This document shows positions 33,130 through 42,189 of a stretch of DNA of 64,000 nt, piece by piece. This DNA is from an uncultured Spartobacteria bacterium (GTDB lineage: Bacteria; Verrucomicrobiota; Verrucomicrobiia; Chthoniobacterales; Chthoniobacteraceae), in NCBI GenBank assembly GCA_903919125.1, contig CAIXGS010000014.1, forward strand, positions 30,200 to 94,199, given 5' to 3'. The notes beneath the pieces were generated by a model. That model saw only the letters and a program-made list of their open reading frames with translations. It did no database searches and was not told where the DNA came from. How positions within the stretch are numbered: position 1 is the first letter of the stretch; the number at the start of each line of letters is the position of its first letter. Position numbers and translations under genes: made by a program.

Positions 33130-34845
33130 CTATTTCTTTGTGGCCGGTGGCGGGGTAGCTGCGGTTGGACCGACTGTCACCCAAAGGTCGTGCGCTATGT
33201 CTGACGCCGAATCCCAGCGTTTGAGATCGGCGCGTAGGGAGTAGGCCATCCCCACAAAAATCGGTGGTGATGCCTTGGTCCATACCGATAGGCTCGCCTG
33301 AGCGGTTGCGGAAGGCGCGTTGGATGCGGAATGGAGCGTCACTTCAAAATCACCGCCTTTTTCTGGAACGGCAACTTCCGGCGCGAACACCCCTTCCGGT
33401 AAACCGCTGACGCGCACGATAAGCGGCTCCTTCCAGTTGTTTGTGAACGTAGATTTTAGCTTGAGCGCCAAGGTTTTCCCGGCATCCACGCGGACGGGTT
33501 TGCCCTCCGTGAGCTCCACCGTAAACGCCGGTGCCGGTGCCGCGATCTCCACCACAAATTCACACCCAGCGCCGCCGTGTTGGAAAAGATCCCGCACCAA
33601 AAGCGTGTAGTCACCATCCACCGCCGCCGTCCAAGTGACATTCGGCTCCGTGGTGATGTCGGACGGATTTGCGCTCGCCGCGACCTGCTGCGCTGTCGGA
33701 CCCTGCACCACCAAATCCCCTTCGATGCCCAAGCCTAGACTGCGGGACCAGAACCGAGCCGTCAGACGCTCGCCCTTTTTCATGGCAACCTTGTACGCTG
33801 ACACTGCGTCGGCCTTTTCGAGGCTTCCCCCAACCAGCGCCGGCGCTTTGATCAACGCTGGCGCCTCAACTGAAGCGACTGGTGGCGTGGAAATCGGGTG
33901 ACGCGCACGCACGACGGGGATGGGGGCGATCGCACCCTTTGGAAAAAGCATCGCGACCTCGCCAGTCCCGCTCAACTGAGCCGCAGTCACCTCCAAACAG
34001 GCCGCGGCCGTCTTCACCGTCGCCTCCGTCGTCGCAGTCGTCCCCCGTAGTTCCACGCTTCCTTTTCCGAGTGAAGGAACCGCTGCTGGAAAAACTCGGT
34101 TCACCACCGGCCCAAGTGCCGCCGCGATCTGGTACACACACGCCGCCGACCCTGTGAAATTCACGTCCGCCACTGGGGGATGCGCAAACCCCGCGATCTG
34201 GAGCGTGTAGACGCCGTCTTCGGTCGGGAGGAAGACGCCCTCGGGATCGAGGTTGCGACCGTCGCTGAAGGTGGCCACCTTGGCGCCTCTAGAATCGAGG
34301 ACGTGGAGGATTAAATCCACGGGCGACCCCAGCGAATAACCGTCCACCTTTAGGAAAAGCGGCGCCCCCTTTTTTAAGGAGAGAGCATAGCCGTCGACGT
34401 CCCCAGCCTTCTCAAGTTTACCCTGAATCCAAGCGGGCAGCTTCGGTATAAGCTGAGGCGCGGCCAGCTCGTCATTAGGCTCTTTTTCCTCCACCAACGG
34501 CAGTGGTCCCACGGCGAAACGGAGTGGAAGGGTCGCTCCCTCGGTGTTCACGAACCGGATCAGGCGGATGCCAGGCTGAGCGGCGGCGGCGATGGTTGCC
34601 GTGGCGTTTCCGGAGGCGTCGGGGAGTGTGAAAACGAGGCTGGAATCATCGCTCCAGACTTGGCGTGCCTCGCCCTCCAGCTTGCCGGTGAACTTCACGG
34701 GGAAGCTGGTGCCGGGGTTCCCCGCAAACGGAGTGACGCCGGTGAGAGTGGACGGGGTCGCTAACGCGCCTGCGCCATGCATAAGAAGCAAAGCTGCTGC
34801 GCAAACCAAAACCCTTCGCCGTCCCGCCGCCGCATCCGAGCTCAT
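33130..34845 (-). CDS. Secreted protein with PPC (pre-peptidase C-terminal) domains
   Basis: The protein is 571 aa with an N-terminal leader (VLVCAAALLLMHGAGALA). The first region (about 30-110) looks Ig/IPT-like. A bacterial pre-peptidase C-terminal type domain follows (EEKEPNDELAAPQLIPKLPAWIQGKLEKAGDVDGYAL, then GVYTLQIAGFAHPP), and a second similar domain appears later (ADAVSAYKVAMKKGERLTARF, then DGDYTLLVRDLFQHGG). It is all beta-sandwich and probably a binding protein at the cell surface or in the periplasm. Its start overlaps the DUF1501 stop as ATGA, so the two are translationally coupled. No catalytic domain is seen. Confidence 0.8.
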   Translation of the reverse strand: MSSDAAAGRRRVLVCAAALLLMHGAGALATPSTLTGVTPFAGNPGTSFPVKFTGKLEGEARQVWSDDSSLVFTLPDASGNATATIAAAAQPGIRLIRFVNTEGATLPLRFAVGPLPLVEEKEPNDELAAPQLIPKLPAWIQGKLEKAGDVDGYALSLKKGAPLFLKVDGYSLGSPVDLILHVLDSRGAKVATFSDGRNLDPEGVFLPTEDGVYTLQIAGFAHPPVADVNFTGSAACVYQIAAALGPVVNRVFPAAVPSLGKGSVELRGTTATTEATVKTAAACLEVTAAQLSGTGEVAMLFPKGAIAPIPVVRARHPISTPPVASVEAPALIKAPALVGGSLEKADAVSAYKVAMKKGERLTARFWSRSLGLGIEGDLVVQGPTAQQVAASANPSDITTEPNVTWTAAVDGDYTLLVRDLFQHGGAGCEFVVEIAAPAPAFTVELTEGKPVRVDAGKTLALKLKSTFTNNWKEPLIVRVSGLPEGVFAPEVAVPEKGGDFEVTLHSASNAPSATAQASLSVWTKASPPIFVGMAYSLRADLKRWDSASDIAHDLWVTVGPTAATPPPATKK

Positions 34846-36173
34846 ACAAAGAGCTCTTTGATCTGGCGACCGCCGTTCACCAACTGCACGGGTCGGCCGG
34901 AGTTGGTGTGCAAAACCTGGTGGGGATCAATGCCGAGTTTGGAGTACAAGGACACGGCAAAATCTTCGGGCGAGTAGATGTTGTCCGAAGCGTAGTACCC
35001 CTTCGGATCCGTCGATCCGATGATTGCGCCACCGGGAATGCCAGCCCCCGCCATGAATACGGACATAGCGCCGGGCCAGTGGTCGCGTCCCCCATCCTTG
35101 TTGACCTTGGGGGTGCGTCCGAACTCTCCCAAACAAACGACTAGGGTGGAGTCGAGCATCCCGCGTTGCTCTAGGTCGATGATGAGCCCGCTGAGGCCTT
35201 GGTCGAGTTTCTGTGCGTATCCGTCGCGGAAAGTTTTGAAGAGTGTGCGGTGGTGATCCCAGCCGCCCCAGTAGGCGACGGTGAAGGAGACACCCACTTC
35301 AGTAAGCCTGCGTGAGAGCAAAAGGCGCTGACCGAAGTCTGTTTCGCCATACAACTTACGGATGGCCTCCGGCTCCTTGGAGAGGTCAAAGGCGGCCTGT
35401 GCTTCCTTAGAAGCCAAAAGGTTGAATCCCTGTTTGTAAGACTGATCGAAGCCGAGAAGAGGGTCTTCCGCCGCAGCCTCCTGAATGCGTTTCATGCGGT
35501 CCAAAGAGGACAGTAGGGAGTTGCGCGACTGCGCACGGCCTTCGCTAATGTCGGCGGGAAGTGTAACGTCGCGCACTCGAAAAGAGGCCTGACTTGGATC
35601 GCCCGAAATGACGAAGGGTGAATGCTGGGCTCCCAGAAAGTTCGGACCGCCGGAGCGCGACATGGAGGGAAGGCTGACGTAGGCGGGAAGCCCGTTGCGA
35701 ATGCCGCGCTCGTGCGAAACCATGGAACCGAGCGAGGGGTGAAAGCTCACAAACGCGCCGCAACCGACTGGCACCGGGGTGGGGGAGCCGGTCATCATGT
35801 AGTGGTTGCCGCCGCCGTGGTTGGGATCCTTGTGGCAGATGGAGCGGACGACGGCGAATTTGTTCGCGATTTTAGCGAGAGTTGGGAGCGTTTCGCTAAA
35901 ATGCACACCGGGAATGGCGGTTTGAATCGATTTAAACTCGCCCCGGATGTCCGCTGGCGCCTCCGGCTTGGGGTCGAACGTTTCGTAGTGTGAAGGCCCG
36001 CCGTCGAGCCAAATAAGGATGCAATTCACGTTGCTAGTCGCACCAGATTTGGCTTTGGCCGCCTCTGCTCGGCGCTGTAACAATTCCGTGAAACTCAGTC
36101 CGCCCAAGGCTCCGAAGCCGAGCTGTAGGAAATTACGGCGGCCGATGCCGTTGCAGTTGGGGAGGGGATTCAT
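34842..36173 (-). CDS. DUF1501 family protein with Tat signal
   Basis: The start at 36173 (MNPLPNCNGIGRRNFLQLGFGALGGLSF) gives a Tat leader of the RRNFLQ type and 443 aa; the frame is open to 36224 but that part overlaps the upstream gene. Hallmarks of DUF1501 follow: NCILIWLDGGPSHYETFDPKP, VRSICHKDPNHGGGNHYMMTG, VVCLGEFGRTPKVNKDGGRDHWPGAMSVFMAGAGIPGG and DPKGYY. The fold is alkaline-phosphatase/sulfatase-like with metal-binding Asp and His residues, but substrates are unknown. It is the second gene of the operon, overlapping or adjacent to both neighbours. Confidence 0.92.
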   Translation of the reverse strand: MNPLPNCNGIGRRNFLQLGFGALGGLSFTELLQRRAEAAKAKSGATSNVNCILIWLDGGPSHYETFDPKPEAPADIRGEFKSIQTAIPGVHFSETLPTLAKIANKFAVVRSICHKDPNHGGGNHYMMTGSPTPVPVGCGAFVSFHPSLGSMVSHERGIRNGLPAYVSLPSMSRSGGPNFLGAQHSPFVISGDPSQASFRVRDVTLPADISEGRAQSRNSLLSSLDRMKRIQEAAAEDPLLGFDQSYKQGFNLLASKEAQAAFDLSKEPEAIRKLYGETDFGQRLLLSRRLTEVGVSFTVAYWGGWDHHRTLFKTFRDGYAQKLDQGLSGLIIDLEQRGMLDSTLVVCLGEFGRTPKVNKDGGRDHWPGAMSVFMAGAGIPGGAIIGSTDPKGYYASDNIYSPEDFAVSLYSKLGIDPHQVLHTNSGRPVQLVNGGRQIKELFV

Positions 36174-36177
36174 GGCA

Positions 36178-38427
36178 TTAGTGGTTAAAAACGAATTCTG
36201 CGGTGTTGACCAGCGCCCAGACAAGATCCTGCACCGCCTCGGTTTTCGAAGCCCCCTCCCGGCCTAGGTGCGCCAACGCGGCTTCCTGTTCTGCAGCCTC
36301 AGGCGGACGGGCGTAGGCCGCTAGGTAAATATCCCGAACAACCTCGGCCGGAGCCGCTTTGGAACCGGCCCACGACGCTACACGACTCTTTGGCGAGGTG
36401 AGTTTAGTCTGCAAGGCGGGTGAATTCATGAGATGCAGCGACTGCACCACCGTCGGCTTACGTTCCCGCTCACAGGGGCACTCTAAGCTGGCGTTGGGCC
36501 TTCCAAAGGCGTCCATGAAGTCCGAGCCCAGCTTGTGGTTCCAGGTCTGCACGGCGCGGGAGTTCGGTGGCAGGCCGCCAAAGGGATCTCGGCTTCCCGT
36601 CAAATCCCCCACCGCGTCCAGTAGCACTTCTGCAGGCAGACGCCTACGCAGAGCATGGGCGAAGTTGCGTTGGTCCGCCAAGTTGGTGGCGTTTGGAAGG
36701 CTGCTACGCTGGTAGGTTGCCGTTTCCATAATGGTGCGCATGAGATGTTTGAGGTCGTACCCGTGAGCTGTGAAGTCCGCTGCCAACCAGTCCAGTAGTT
36801 CCGGGTTGGAGGGCGGATTGGAGGAGCGAAAGTCGTCGACGGGCTCCACGATGCCTTTGCCCAAAAACTCCCCCCAGACGCGGTTCACCAGCGCCCGCGC
36901 AAAAAACGGGTTCTCCGGCCGCACCATCCAGTCCACAAGTTGTCTTCGGGGATCAACTCCCGCAGTGTACGGAAGTTCAGGGCCGTCGGGGGCTTTCGGA
37001 GTCATGAGCGCCTCCGTGATCGGGTGCATCACCCCTTTGCCCGCTGGGTCGTACCACCACATTTCAGCCTCCCCTGAAATGGGGGCGGAGATGCCCTGTC
37101 CGCGCGCGCGCATCTTTCCGAAAAACGCAGCCAACTGGTAGTAGTCCTCCTGAGTCCACTTTTCGCTGGGGTGGTGGTGGCATTTGGCGCACTCCATGCG
37201 CACGCCGAGAAAGATCTGGCTCACGAAACCGCTGGCGTCCACTGGGTCGCGTTTGTCGCGGGTAATGGCGAGGGGGCCGCTCTGGTGAGTATTGCCTTGC
37301 GCTGTGAGCAACTCGCGCACAAGGGCATCGTAGGGTAGGTTGCGTCGGAACGCGTCCCGAAGCCAGAGATCGAGCAGGTAGACCGGTTTGACCCCCACGC
37401 GGGAAGGGTTCGGGCGCACCAGATCACCCCATTTGACCGCCCAATGGTCAGCGTAATTGGGGTCAGCCAGAATTTTCGCAATCCACTTGGAACGTTTGTT
37501 TGGGGTGGTATCTGCCAGAAAAGCCGCCGCTTCTTCTACCGTGGGCAGGCGCCCGACCGCATCCAGAGCGCTGCGACGTATGAATTCAGCGTCCGAACAC
37601 AGCGCGGAGGGCAAAAGACCAAGGGCTTCGAGGCGCTTGTAAACGAGGCGGTCCGGCTCAGTCTGGACTGGGAAGTCCTTGAAGTCGGAGGTTGATAGGC
37701 GTTTGGCGGGTGGAATCACAGGCCGCACCACGTCCACCACGCCCATATAGTTTGCGACCACCACAGCCTCGCCCCTTGTGTTGCCCGCCTTAAGCACGCC
37801 CAACTCGCTCACGGCCACCAGCTCTTTGTCGTTAGACGTATACACCGTCAGCGCCGAAACATCTCGGTTGCTGCCATCGCTAAAGGACGCAGTGACCTTG
37901 ACCGTTGCGCTGCCCCCGGGTTCTAGCAACAGTTGTTTGGGCGATACGGCGATACCAGTCAGGCGCGGCGTTTCAGGACTATCAAACGGCGCCCCTTGCT
38001 GCAGCCAAGCGAGCACCTTTTTGTAGGTCTCCGAGTCTTCGTTAAAACGACTTCCGCCCTCGTGAGGCACCTTGCCCGTTGCCTTCAGGAGCAGCAGGCT
38101 CTCCTCGGGGGCCGCGAAAAATACACGTCGGCCCCGAGCGTCGTACACAATCTCGTTAAAATCCAGTTGCGGATCGTAACCGAAGACGGAGAGCTTGAAG
38201 TTGTTTTGCCCCTCCGGTTTGGCGTGGCAAGCGCCCGCGTTGCAGCCCGCCTTGGTGAGCAGGGGCATGATTTCGTTGAGGAAACTCACCGTTGGCGGTG
38301 CTGTTTCGGCGGCTCCCAGCCCACTGGTGGCGCAGGCCAATCCCGCAAGTGCGCGCAGGCTACTGGCAAGAAAGCCGGTTCGTGCTAACTGTGGCTCTGG
38401 GGAGGAACGGAACATGGGACTAAGCAA
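36178..38427 (-). CDS. DUF1549/DUF1553 cytochrome-domain protein
   Basis: The protein is 749 aa and secreted (hydrophobic leader about residues 18-40). The order is: a heme motif CNAGACH near residue 61 in a planctomycete cytochrome domain; a bacterial Ig-like domain (LTGIAVSPKQLLLEPGGSATVKVTASFSDGS) near 155-235; DUF1549 near 265-460 with a second cysteine-histidine site MECAKCHHHPSEKW; and DUF1553 near 500-745 (NPFFARALVNRVWGEFLGKGIVEPVDDFR). This is the leading gene of the operon with DUF1501, PPC and cytochrome/WD40 genes. The family is abundant in Planctomycetota and Verrucomicrobiota and its biochemical role is unproven. The start is one of two near ATGs (38427 or 38415). Confidence 0.92.
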   Translation of the reverse strand: MLSPMFRSSPEPQLARTGFLASSLRALAGLACATSGLGAAETAPPTVSFLNEIMPLLTKAGCNAGACHAKPEGQNNFKLSVFGYDPQLDFNEIVYDARGRRVFFAAPEESLLLLKATGKVPHEGGSRFNEDSETYKKVLAWLQQGAPFDSPETPRLTGIAVSPKQLLLEPGGSATVKVTASFSDGSNRDVSALTVYTSNDKELVAVSELGVLKAGNTRGEAVVVANYMGVVDVVRPVIPPAKRLSTSDFKDFPVQTEPDRLVYKRLEALGLLPSALCSDAEFIRRSALDAVGRLPTVEEAAAFLADTTPNKRSKWIAKILADPNYADHWAVKWGDLVRPNPSRVGVKPVYLLDLWLRDAFRRNLPYDALVRELLTAQGNTHQSGPLAITRDKRDPVDASGFVSQIFLGVRMECAKCHHHPSEKWTQEDYYQLAAFFGKMRARGQGISAPISGEAEMWWYDPAGKGVMHPITEALMTPKAPDGPELPYTAGVDPRRQLVDWMVRPENPFFARALVNRVWGEFLGKGIVEPVDDFRSSNPPSNPELLDWLAADFTAHGYDLKHLMRTIMETATYQRSSLPNATNLADQRNFAHALRRRLPAEVLLDAVGDLTGSRDPFGGLPPNSRAVQTWNHKLGSDFMDAFGRPNASLECPCERERKPTVVQSLHLMNSPALQTKLTSPKSRVASWAGSKAAPAEVVRDIYLAAYARPPEAAEQEAALAHLGREGASKTEAVQDLVWALVNTAEFVFNH

Positions 38428-38608
38428 TTACCCCGATTGCCCCTAAAGCTTTGGCTAAAAAAGGGACACACGTTGCGGCAAAACGCAATGCAGAAGCTCC
38501 CGACTGGATCCGCTTCGCTCGTTACCTCTTCTTTGGAGGGGGCGCTGGAATGTCTGCTAGGGAGTGGGCCGACTTGAACTTTTTGTCACCGCAGAGTACG
38601 AACCAACA

Positions 38609-39115
38609 ATGAATCCGGACAATATGGTGCAACTTTTAGTCGGGCTATTCCTTGTCTTCGGCCGAGGATTAATTGTTGGACAAGTAAAAGACCCAACAAA
38701 GAAAAATAAGGTTAATCGCCTCTTAAAAGTAACCGGGCCAATTGTTTTGGGGTGTGCTGTATTTGTTGCTGTTACAGGCTTTATTAGAAAAGACGTTCAG
38801 CTTGAACAATTAGCTCAAGCGGTGAACGCGTCCGCCCCTAAAATGGTTGATGAAGTCACACAGCTCGATCGTGCTACAGCAGGACCGGGACGGCGTCTAA
38901 CTTACCACATGACCATTTCTATCTCTCAATCAGAATTTAATCGCACCGAATGGGAACAGAAAACGGTACCATCCATCCGAACCAACACGCTTCAACAGGA
39001 TGCTACCCGGGCATTACTCAAAGCCGGAATTTCCGTTGTCATACGCTACTCCAGCAAGGATGGAACTTATTTAGACGAGACCATTTTCACCCCAAGTGAC
39101 CTTGCGAAAAGTTAA
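38609..39115 (+). CDS. Hypothetical membrane protein
   Basis: 168 aa from the ATG at 38609 (MNPDNMVQLL); the frame extends 45 bp farther upstream without evident support. Two hydrophobic helices (about 6-24 and 42-62) are followed by a soluble C-terminal domain with a repeated beta pattern (RRLTYHMTISISQSEF...AGISVVIRYSSKDGTYL). No family is recognised. It is a single gene between the divergent cytochrome operon and convergent pyk. A DUF4359-like or other small envelope protein is possible but cannot be claimed. Confidence 0.6.
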   Translation: MNPDNMVQLLVGLFLVFGRGLIVGQVKDPTKKNKVNRLLKVTGPIVLGCAVFVAVTGFIRKDVQLEQLAQAVNASAPKMVDEVTQLDRATAGPGRRLTYHMTISISQSEFNRTEWEQKTVPSIRTNTLQQDATRALLKAGISVVIRYSSKDGTYLDETIFTPSDLAKS

Positions 39116-39212
39116 AAATGCAGCCCGTATTTCCAAATGCGGGTCGGGTTCATGCACCGTTCGGGGGCACGCAGGCGTTGTGCATTATTGCCGAGACTAA
39201 TAGGCGGCAGAA

Positions 39213-40625
39213 CTATTCCACCTGTCGGAGTTGTAGGGTGTCTACGATCTTTCCGTGTGCCAAAACATTGGTGATCACTGCGAGCCAATCACCAGAGTGA
39301 GCCCAGTTTTTCCGCTTCAAATAGTCCAACGCGCTCTGGATGGTTTCCTCGGGATCACTGTTAAACTCCATCAGGAAAGGCTCTACGCCCCAGGGCAGAA
39401 GGAGTTGGCGGAAAAGTGCCTCGTCGTCTGTGAACGCGTAAATAGGAACTCCAATCGGACGCAAGGCCGCCAATGTGTAGGCGAGAAAGCCCGAGCGGGT
39501 AAAAACGATGACCCCAGAATGTCCGAGTTCCTGAGCCAGAAGGGCGGCTGAGCGGAGCATCTTAGCCTTAGGTTCCACGGGGCGAATCGTTTCGTTCATC
39601 TTCCGACGTTCCGCTGGTTCCGTACTTCGAATGATGTTTTTCATCACATCAATACATTCCATCGGGTATAAACCAGTGGTCGTCTCTCCAGATAACATCA
39701 CCGAGTCCGCACGTTCGCGCACTGCGTTACAAACGTCCGAAATCTCGGCTCTTGTGGGCATCGGCGCCGAAATCATGGATTCCAAGAGATGAGTGGCGAT
39801 GATGACTGGTTTACCTTCTTTCAAGCAAAGCTCGACAATCCGAGTCTGGACTAGGGGCAATGTATGATAATCAATCTCGATCCCGAGGTCGCCTCTCGCA
39901 ACCATGATGGCATCTGCGGCGCGCGTGATGTCTTCGAGATTCCGGATCCCAGTTTGGTCCTCAATCTTTGCGATGATACGCGCTTCGGAGCCGAGCGAAT
40001 CCAGCAGGCCCCTCAGTGCGCGGATATCCTCAGCTTTGCGCACAAAGGATAACGCGACAAAATCCATTCCTGCATCGACTCCGACGCGAATGTCGCCTTC
40101 ATCTTTGGCGGTGAGCGAGGGCAGATTTACTTCTACACCCGGTAAATTGATGTGACGCCGCGAACCCAACTTGCCTGGTGTAAGCACCCGGCAATAAACG
40201 GCTGAGTCTGATTTATCAAGAATCTCGAGCCGGATCAGACCGGAGTCTACGAGGACAATGGCGCCTACTTTTACATCATGGGGAAGCCCAGGGTAGTTCA
40301 CGCTAACGCCTTGCACTCCACTTGGGACGGCGCCTATGTGGAAAGAGAAAAGGTCGCCCGCCTTTAGTTCGAAGGCCTCATCCAAAGGGCCCGTTCGAAT
40401 CTCAGGGCCCTTGACGTCCATCATGACTGCAACATGGCGTCCGACTTCGTAAGAGACCTCACGGATGCGTTTGATCACGGAGGTCACCCATTCGCCGGAG
40501 CCGTGGGCCATGTTGAGGCGTATGACATCTACGCCTGCTATGATCATTTCCGCGAGACGTTCACGGGACTCCGTTGCGGGGCCCAACGTCGCGATTATTT
40601 TGGTCTGACGATAATAGTCGCGCAT
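39213..40625 (-). CDS. pyk: Pyruvate kinase
   Basis: The protein is 470 aa and catalyses the last ATP-yielding step of glycolysis, phosphoenolpyruvate to pyruvate. KIIATLGPATESRERL opens the barrel, RLNMAHG replaces the more usual RLNFSHG, and MMDVKGPEIRTG follows. The active-site lysine segment is IAKIEDQTGIRNLEDI, then AIMVARGDLGIEIDY. The C-terminal allosteric domain is present (ALDYLKRKNWAHSGDWLAVITNVLAHGKIVDTLQL). The N-terminus is typical and the ATG at 40625 is the only plausible start. It stands alone, divergent from the sulfatase's downstream end. Confidence 0.96.
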   Translation of the reverse strand: MRDYYRQTKIIATLGPATESRERLAEMIIAGVDVIRLNMAHGSGEWVTSVIKRIREVSYEVGRHVAVMMDVKGPEIRTGPLDEAFELKAGDLFSFHIGAVPSGVQGVSVNYPGLPHDVKVGAIVLVDSGLIRLEILDKSDSAVYCRVLTPGKLGSRRHINLPGVEVNLPSLTAKDEGDIRVGVDAGMDFVALSFVRKAEDIRALRGLLDSLGSEARIIAKIEDQTGIRNLEDITRAADAIMVARGDLGIEIDYHTLPLVQTRIVELCLKEGKPVIIATHLLESMISAPMPTRAEISDVCNAVRERADSVMLSGETTTGLYPMECIDVMKNIIRSTEPAERRKMNETIRPVEPKAKMLRSAALLAQELGHSGVIVFTRSGFLAYTLAALRPIGVPIYAFTDDEALFRQLLLPWGVEPFLMEFNSDPEETIQSALDYLKRKNWAHSGDWLAVITNVLAHGKIVDTLQLRQVE

Positions 40626-40734
40626 TAGCTCATTTCTTATTTGTGGCGTGTGATTTCAAGCCTGCAGCACTGTAAAGATTGTCAAAATTGGGTGAAGGCT
40701 CACGGTTTGTGGATTGCTTTATCAAAGAAAGAAA

Positions 40735-42066
40735 TCAGGGCGTGGGTTGCAATAGGGAGCGCAGGCTGGAGATGCGATTGGCTTCGTTCGGATTAGCGGA
40801 GAGGTCTCGGGTTTCGTTCGGATCCGTTTTGAGGTGAAACAACTGGGTGCGATTGATTTTTGGGTAATGGATTAACTTCCAGTCTCCATCGCAAACCGCC
40901 TTCTGTACGTCCTTGTAGGCAAATTGCAGAGTAAGTCGCCCCGGTTGGGCTGGGTCGCGTAGAACAGCACTGAAGTCGAGCCCTTCACTTGTAGGTGGCC
41001 CCGCAACTTTGCAGAGTGCACCAAGGGTGGGAAACACATCGAATAGGTAACACATCGCATCAGATGTGGCGTTCTTCGCAAGGCCAGGGCCACTGATAAG
41101 CAGCGGAACACGGATGGAGTGTTCGTAGAGGTTTTGCTTCCCAATGAGTCCGTGGGAACCCCTGGCGACTCCTGAGTCAGCGCTAAAAACGACGATCGTA
41201 TTCTTCGCAAAGGGAGACGCGGCCAGCGCATCGAGCACCCGGCCGATCTGCGTATCAAGGTAGGAAATGTAGCGATAATAGTCGGCGAGCATCTGGCGGA
41301 TGGACTCAGGCGTGCGTGGACGCGGGAGCAAGAGCTCGTCCCGAACGCCCATTTCGCCGTTGTCGAAAGAGTGTTCGGGCAGGAAATTGGGCGGCAAAGG
41401 AATTGTGGACGGATCGTATTTGATGGGAAAATCCGAGGGAACCACATGCGGATCGTGAGGGGCGTCAAACGGGACGTAGCACAAAAAGGGGCCGGTTTTG
41501 TGGTTTTGAAGGAAGGTAACCGCTTCATCTGCAAATACCTCGCAGGCGTGTTTGGGGGATATTTGGCCCTTGGTCAGTTTTCCGCCCTCAAGCTGGCGCA
41601 GCGGGGCGTGCAACGGGTCGACCATTCCGCCCGTAAACATGGACCGAGCGATTTGAAAGCACTTGGGGATGGATGCGTCAGTGTTATGCCATTTGCCGGA
41701 TACGAATGTCGTGTATCCAGCGTTGGCGAAGGCCTCCGGCCAAGTCGGGTCCCGCATTAATTTCTCGTCGATGCGACCGAGTGATTGTCCAGAGAGGAGC
41801 ATTGCCCTTGAGGGAATGCATGTCGCGCCATTGTTGGCTCCCTGCATGTAGGCTCGCTGGAAGGCGACGCTGGTGTGAACGAGTTTGTCCAGATGAGGAG
41901 TTTGGATGATTGAGTTGCCTAAAGCCGCAATGGTGTCGGCTCGTTGGTCGTCGGCGAAGAGGAACAGAATGTTAGGTTTCTCTTCCGCAGGGGGAGAGGC
42001 GTGAGCGCTGATCGAGATTAGAGAACAGCAAAGAACCAGAAATAAACGGTGGAGGGGGAATCGCAT
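40735..42066 (-). CDS. Secreted sulfatase (formylglycine type)
   Basis: The protein is 443 aa with a signal peptide (LFLVLCCSLISISAHA). The arylsulfatase N-motif is NILFLFADDQRADT, with Asp39/Asp40 as metal ligands. The maturation motif CIPSRAMLLSG has Cys83, which is converted to formylglycine. GKWHNTDAS and PFDAPHDPH supply further active-site residues, and the C-terminal substrate-specificity part is short. It desulfates a polysaccharide or other sulfate ester in the periplasm or outside. No sulfatase-maturing enzyme lies in the window. It is closest in plan to iduronate-2-sulfatase-like or choline-sulfatase-like proteins of Planctomycetota and Verrucomicrobiota; the substrate is unknown. 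Confidence 0.93.
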   Translation of the reverse strand: MRFPLHRLFLVLCCSLISISAHASPPAEEKPNILFLFADDQRADTIAALGNSIIQTPHLDKLVHTSVAFQRAYMQGANNGATCIPSRAMLLSGQSLGRIDEKLMRDPTWPEAFANAGYTTFVSGKWHNTDASIPKCFQIARSMFTGGMVDPLHAPLRQLEGGKLTKGQISPKHACEVFADEAVTFLQNHKTGPFLCYVPFDAPHDPHVVPSDFPIKYDPSTIPLPPNFLPEHSFDNGEMGVRDELLLPRPRTPESIRQMLADYYRYISYLDTQIGRVLDALAASPFAKNTIVVFSADSGVARGSHGLIGKQNLYEHSIRVPLLISGPGLAKNATSDAMCYLFDVFPTLGALCKVAGPPTSEGLDFSAVLRDPAQPGRLTLQFAYKDVQKAVCDGDWKLIHYPKINRTQLFHLKTDPNETRDLSANPNEANRISSLRSLLQPTP

Positions 42067-42107
42067 GATGCAATAGAAAATAGAGACGTATTGAGGCTGC
42101 TCAATGT

Positions 42108-42143
42108 AAAACGCCGCCGAGCTTTTAGGCTAGGCGGCGTTTT
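42108..42143 (-). terminator. Intrinsic terminator after the glutamine synthetase gene
   Basis: Stem arms AAAACGCCGCC (42108-42118) and GGCGGCGTTTT (42133-42143) enclose a 14-base loop. Reading the minus strand, the stem is followed by a T run, so it ends glnN transcription; the symmetric A/T ends also allow it to work on the plus strand. The loop itself holds a second short pairing. Confidence 0.85.
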
Positions 42144-42189
42144 CAGGTTTAGATCATCCAGCTTTCCGGGATGAGTGCCGATTCGAAGT

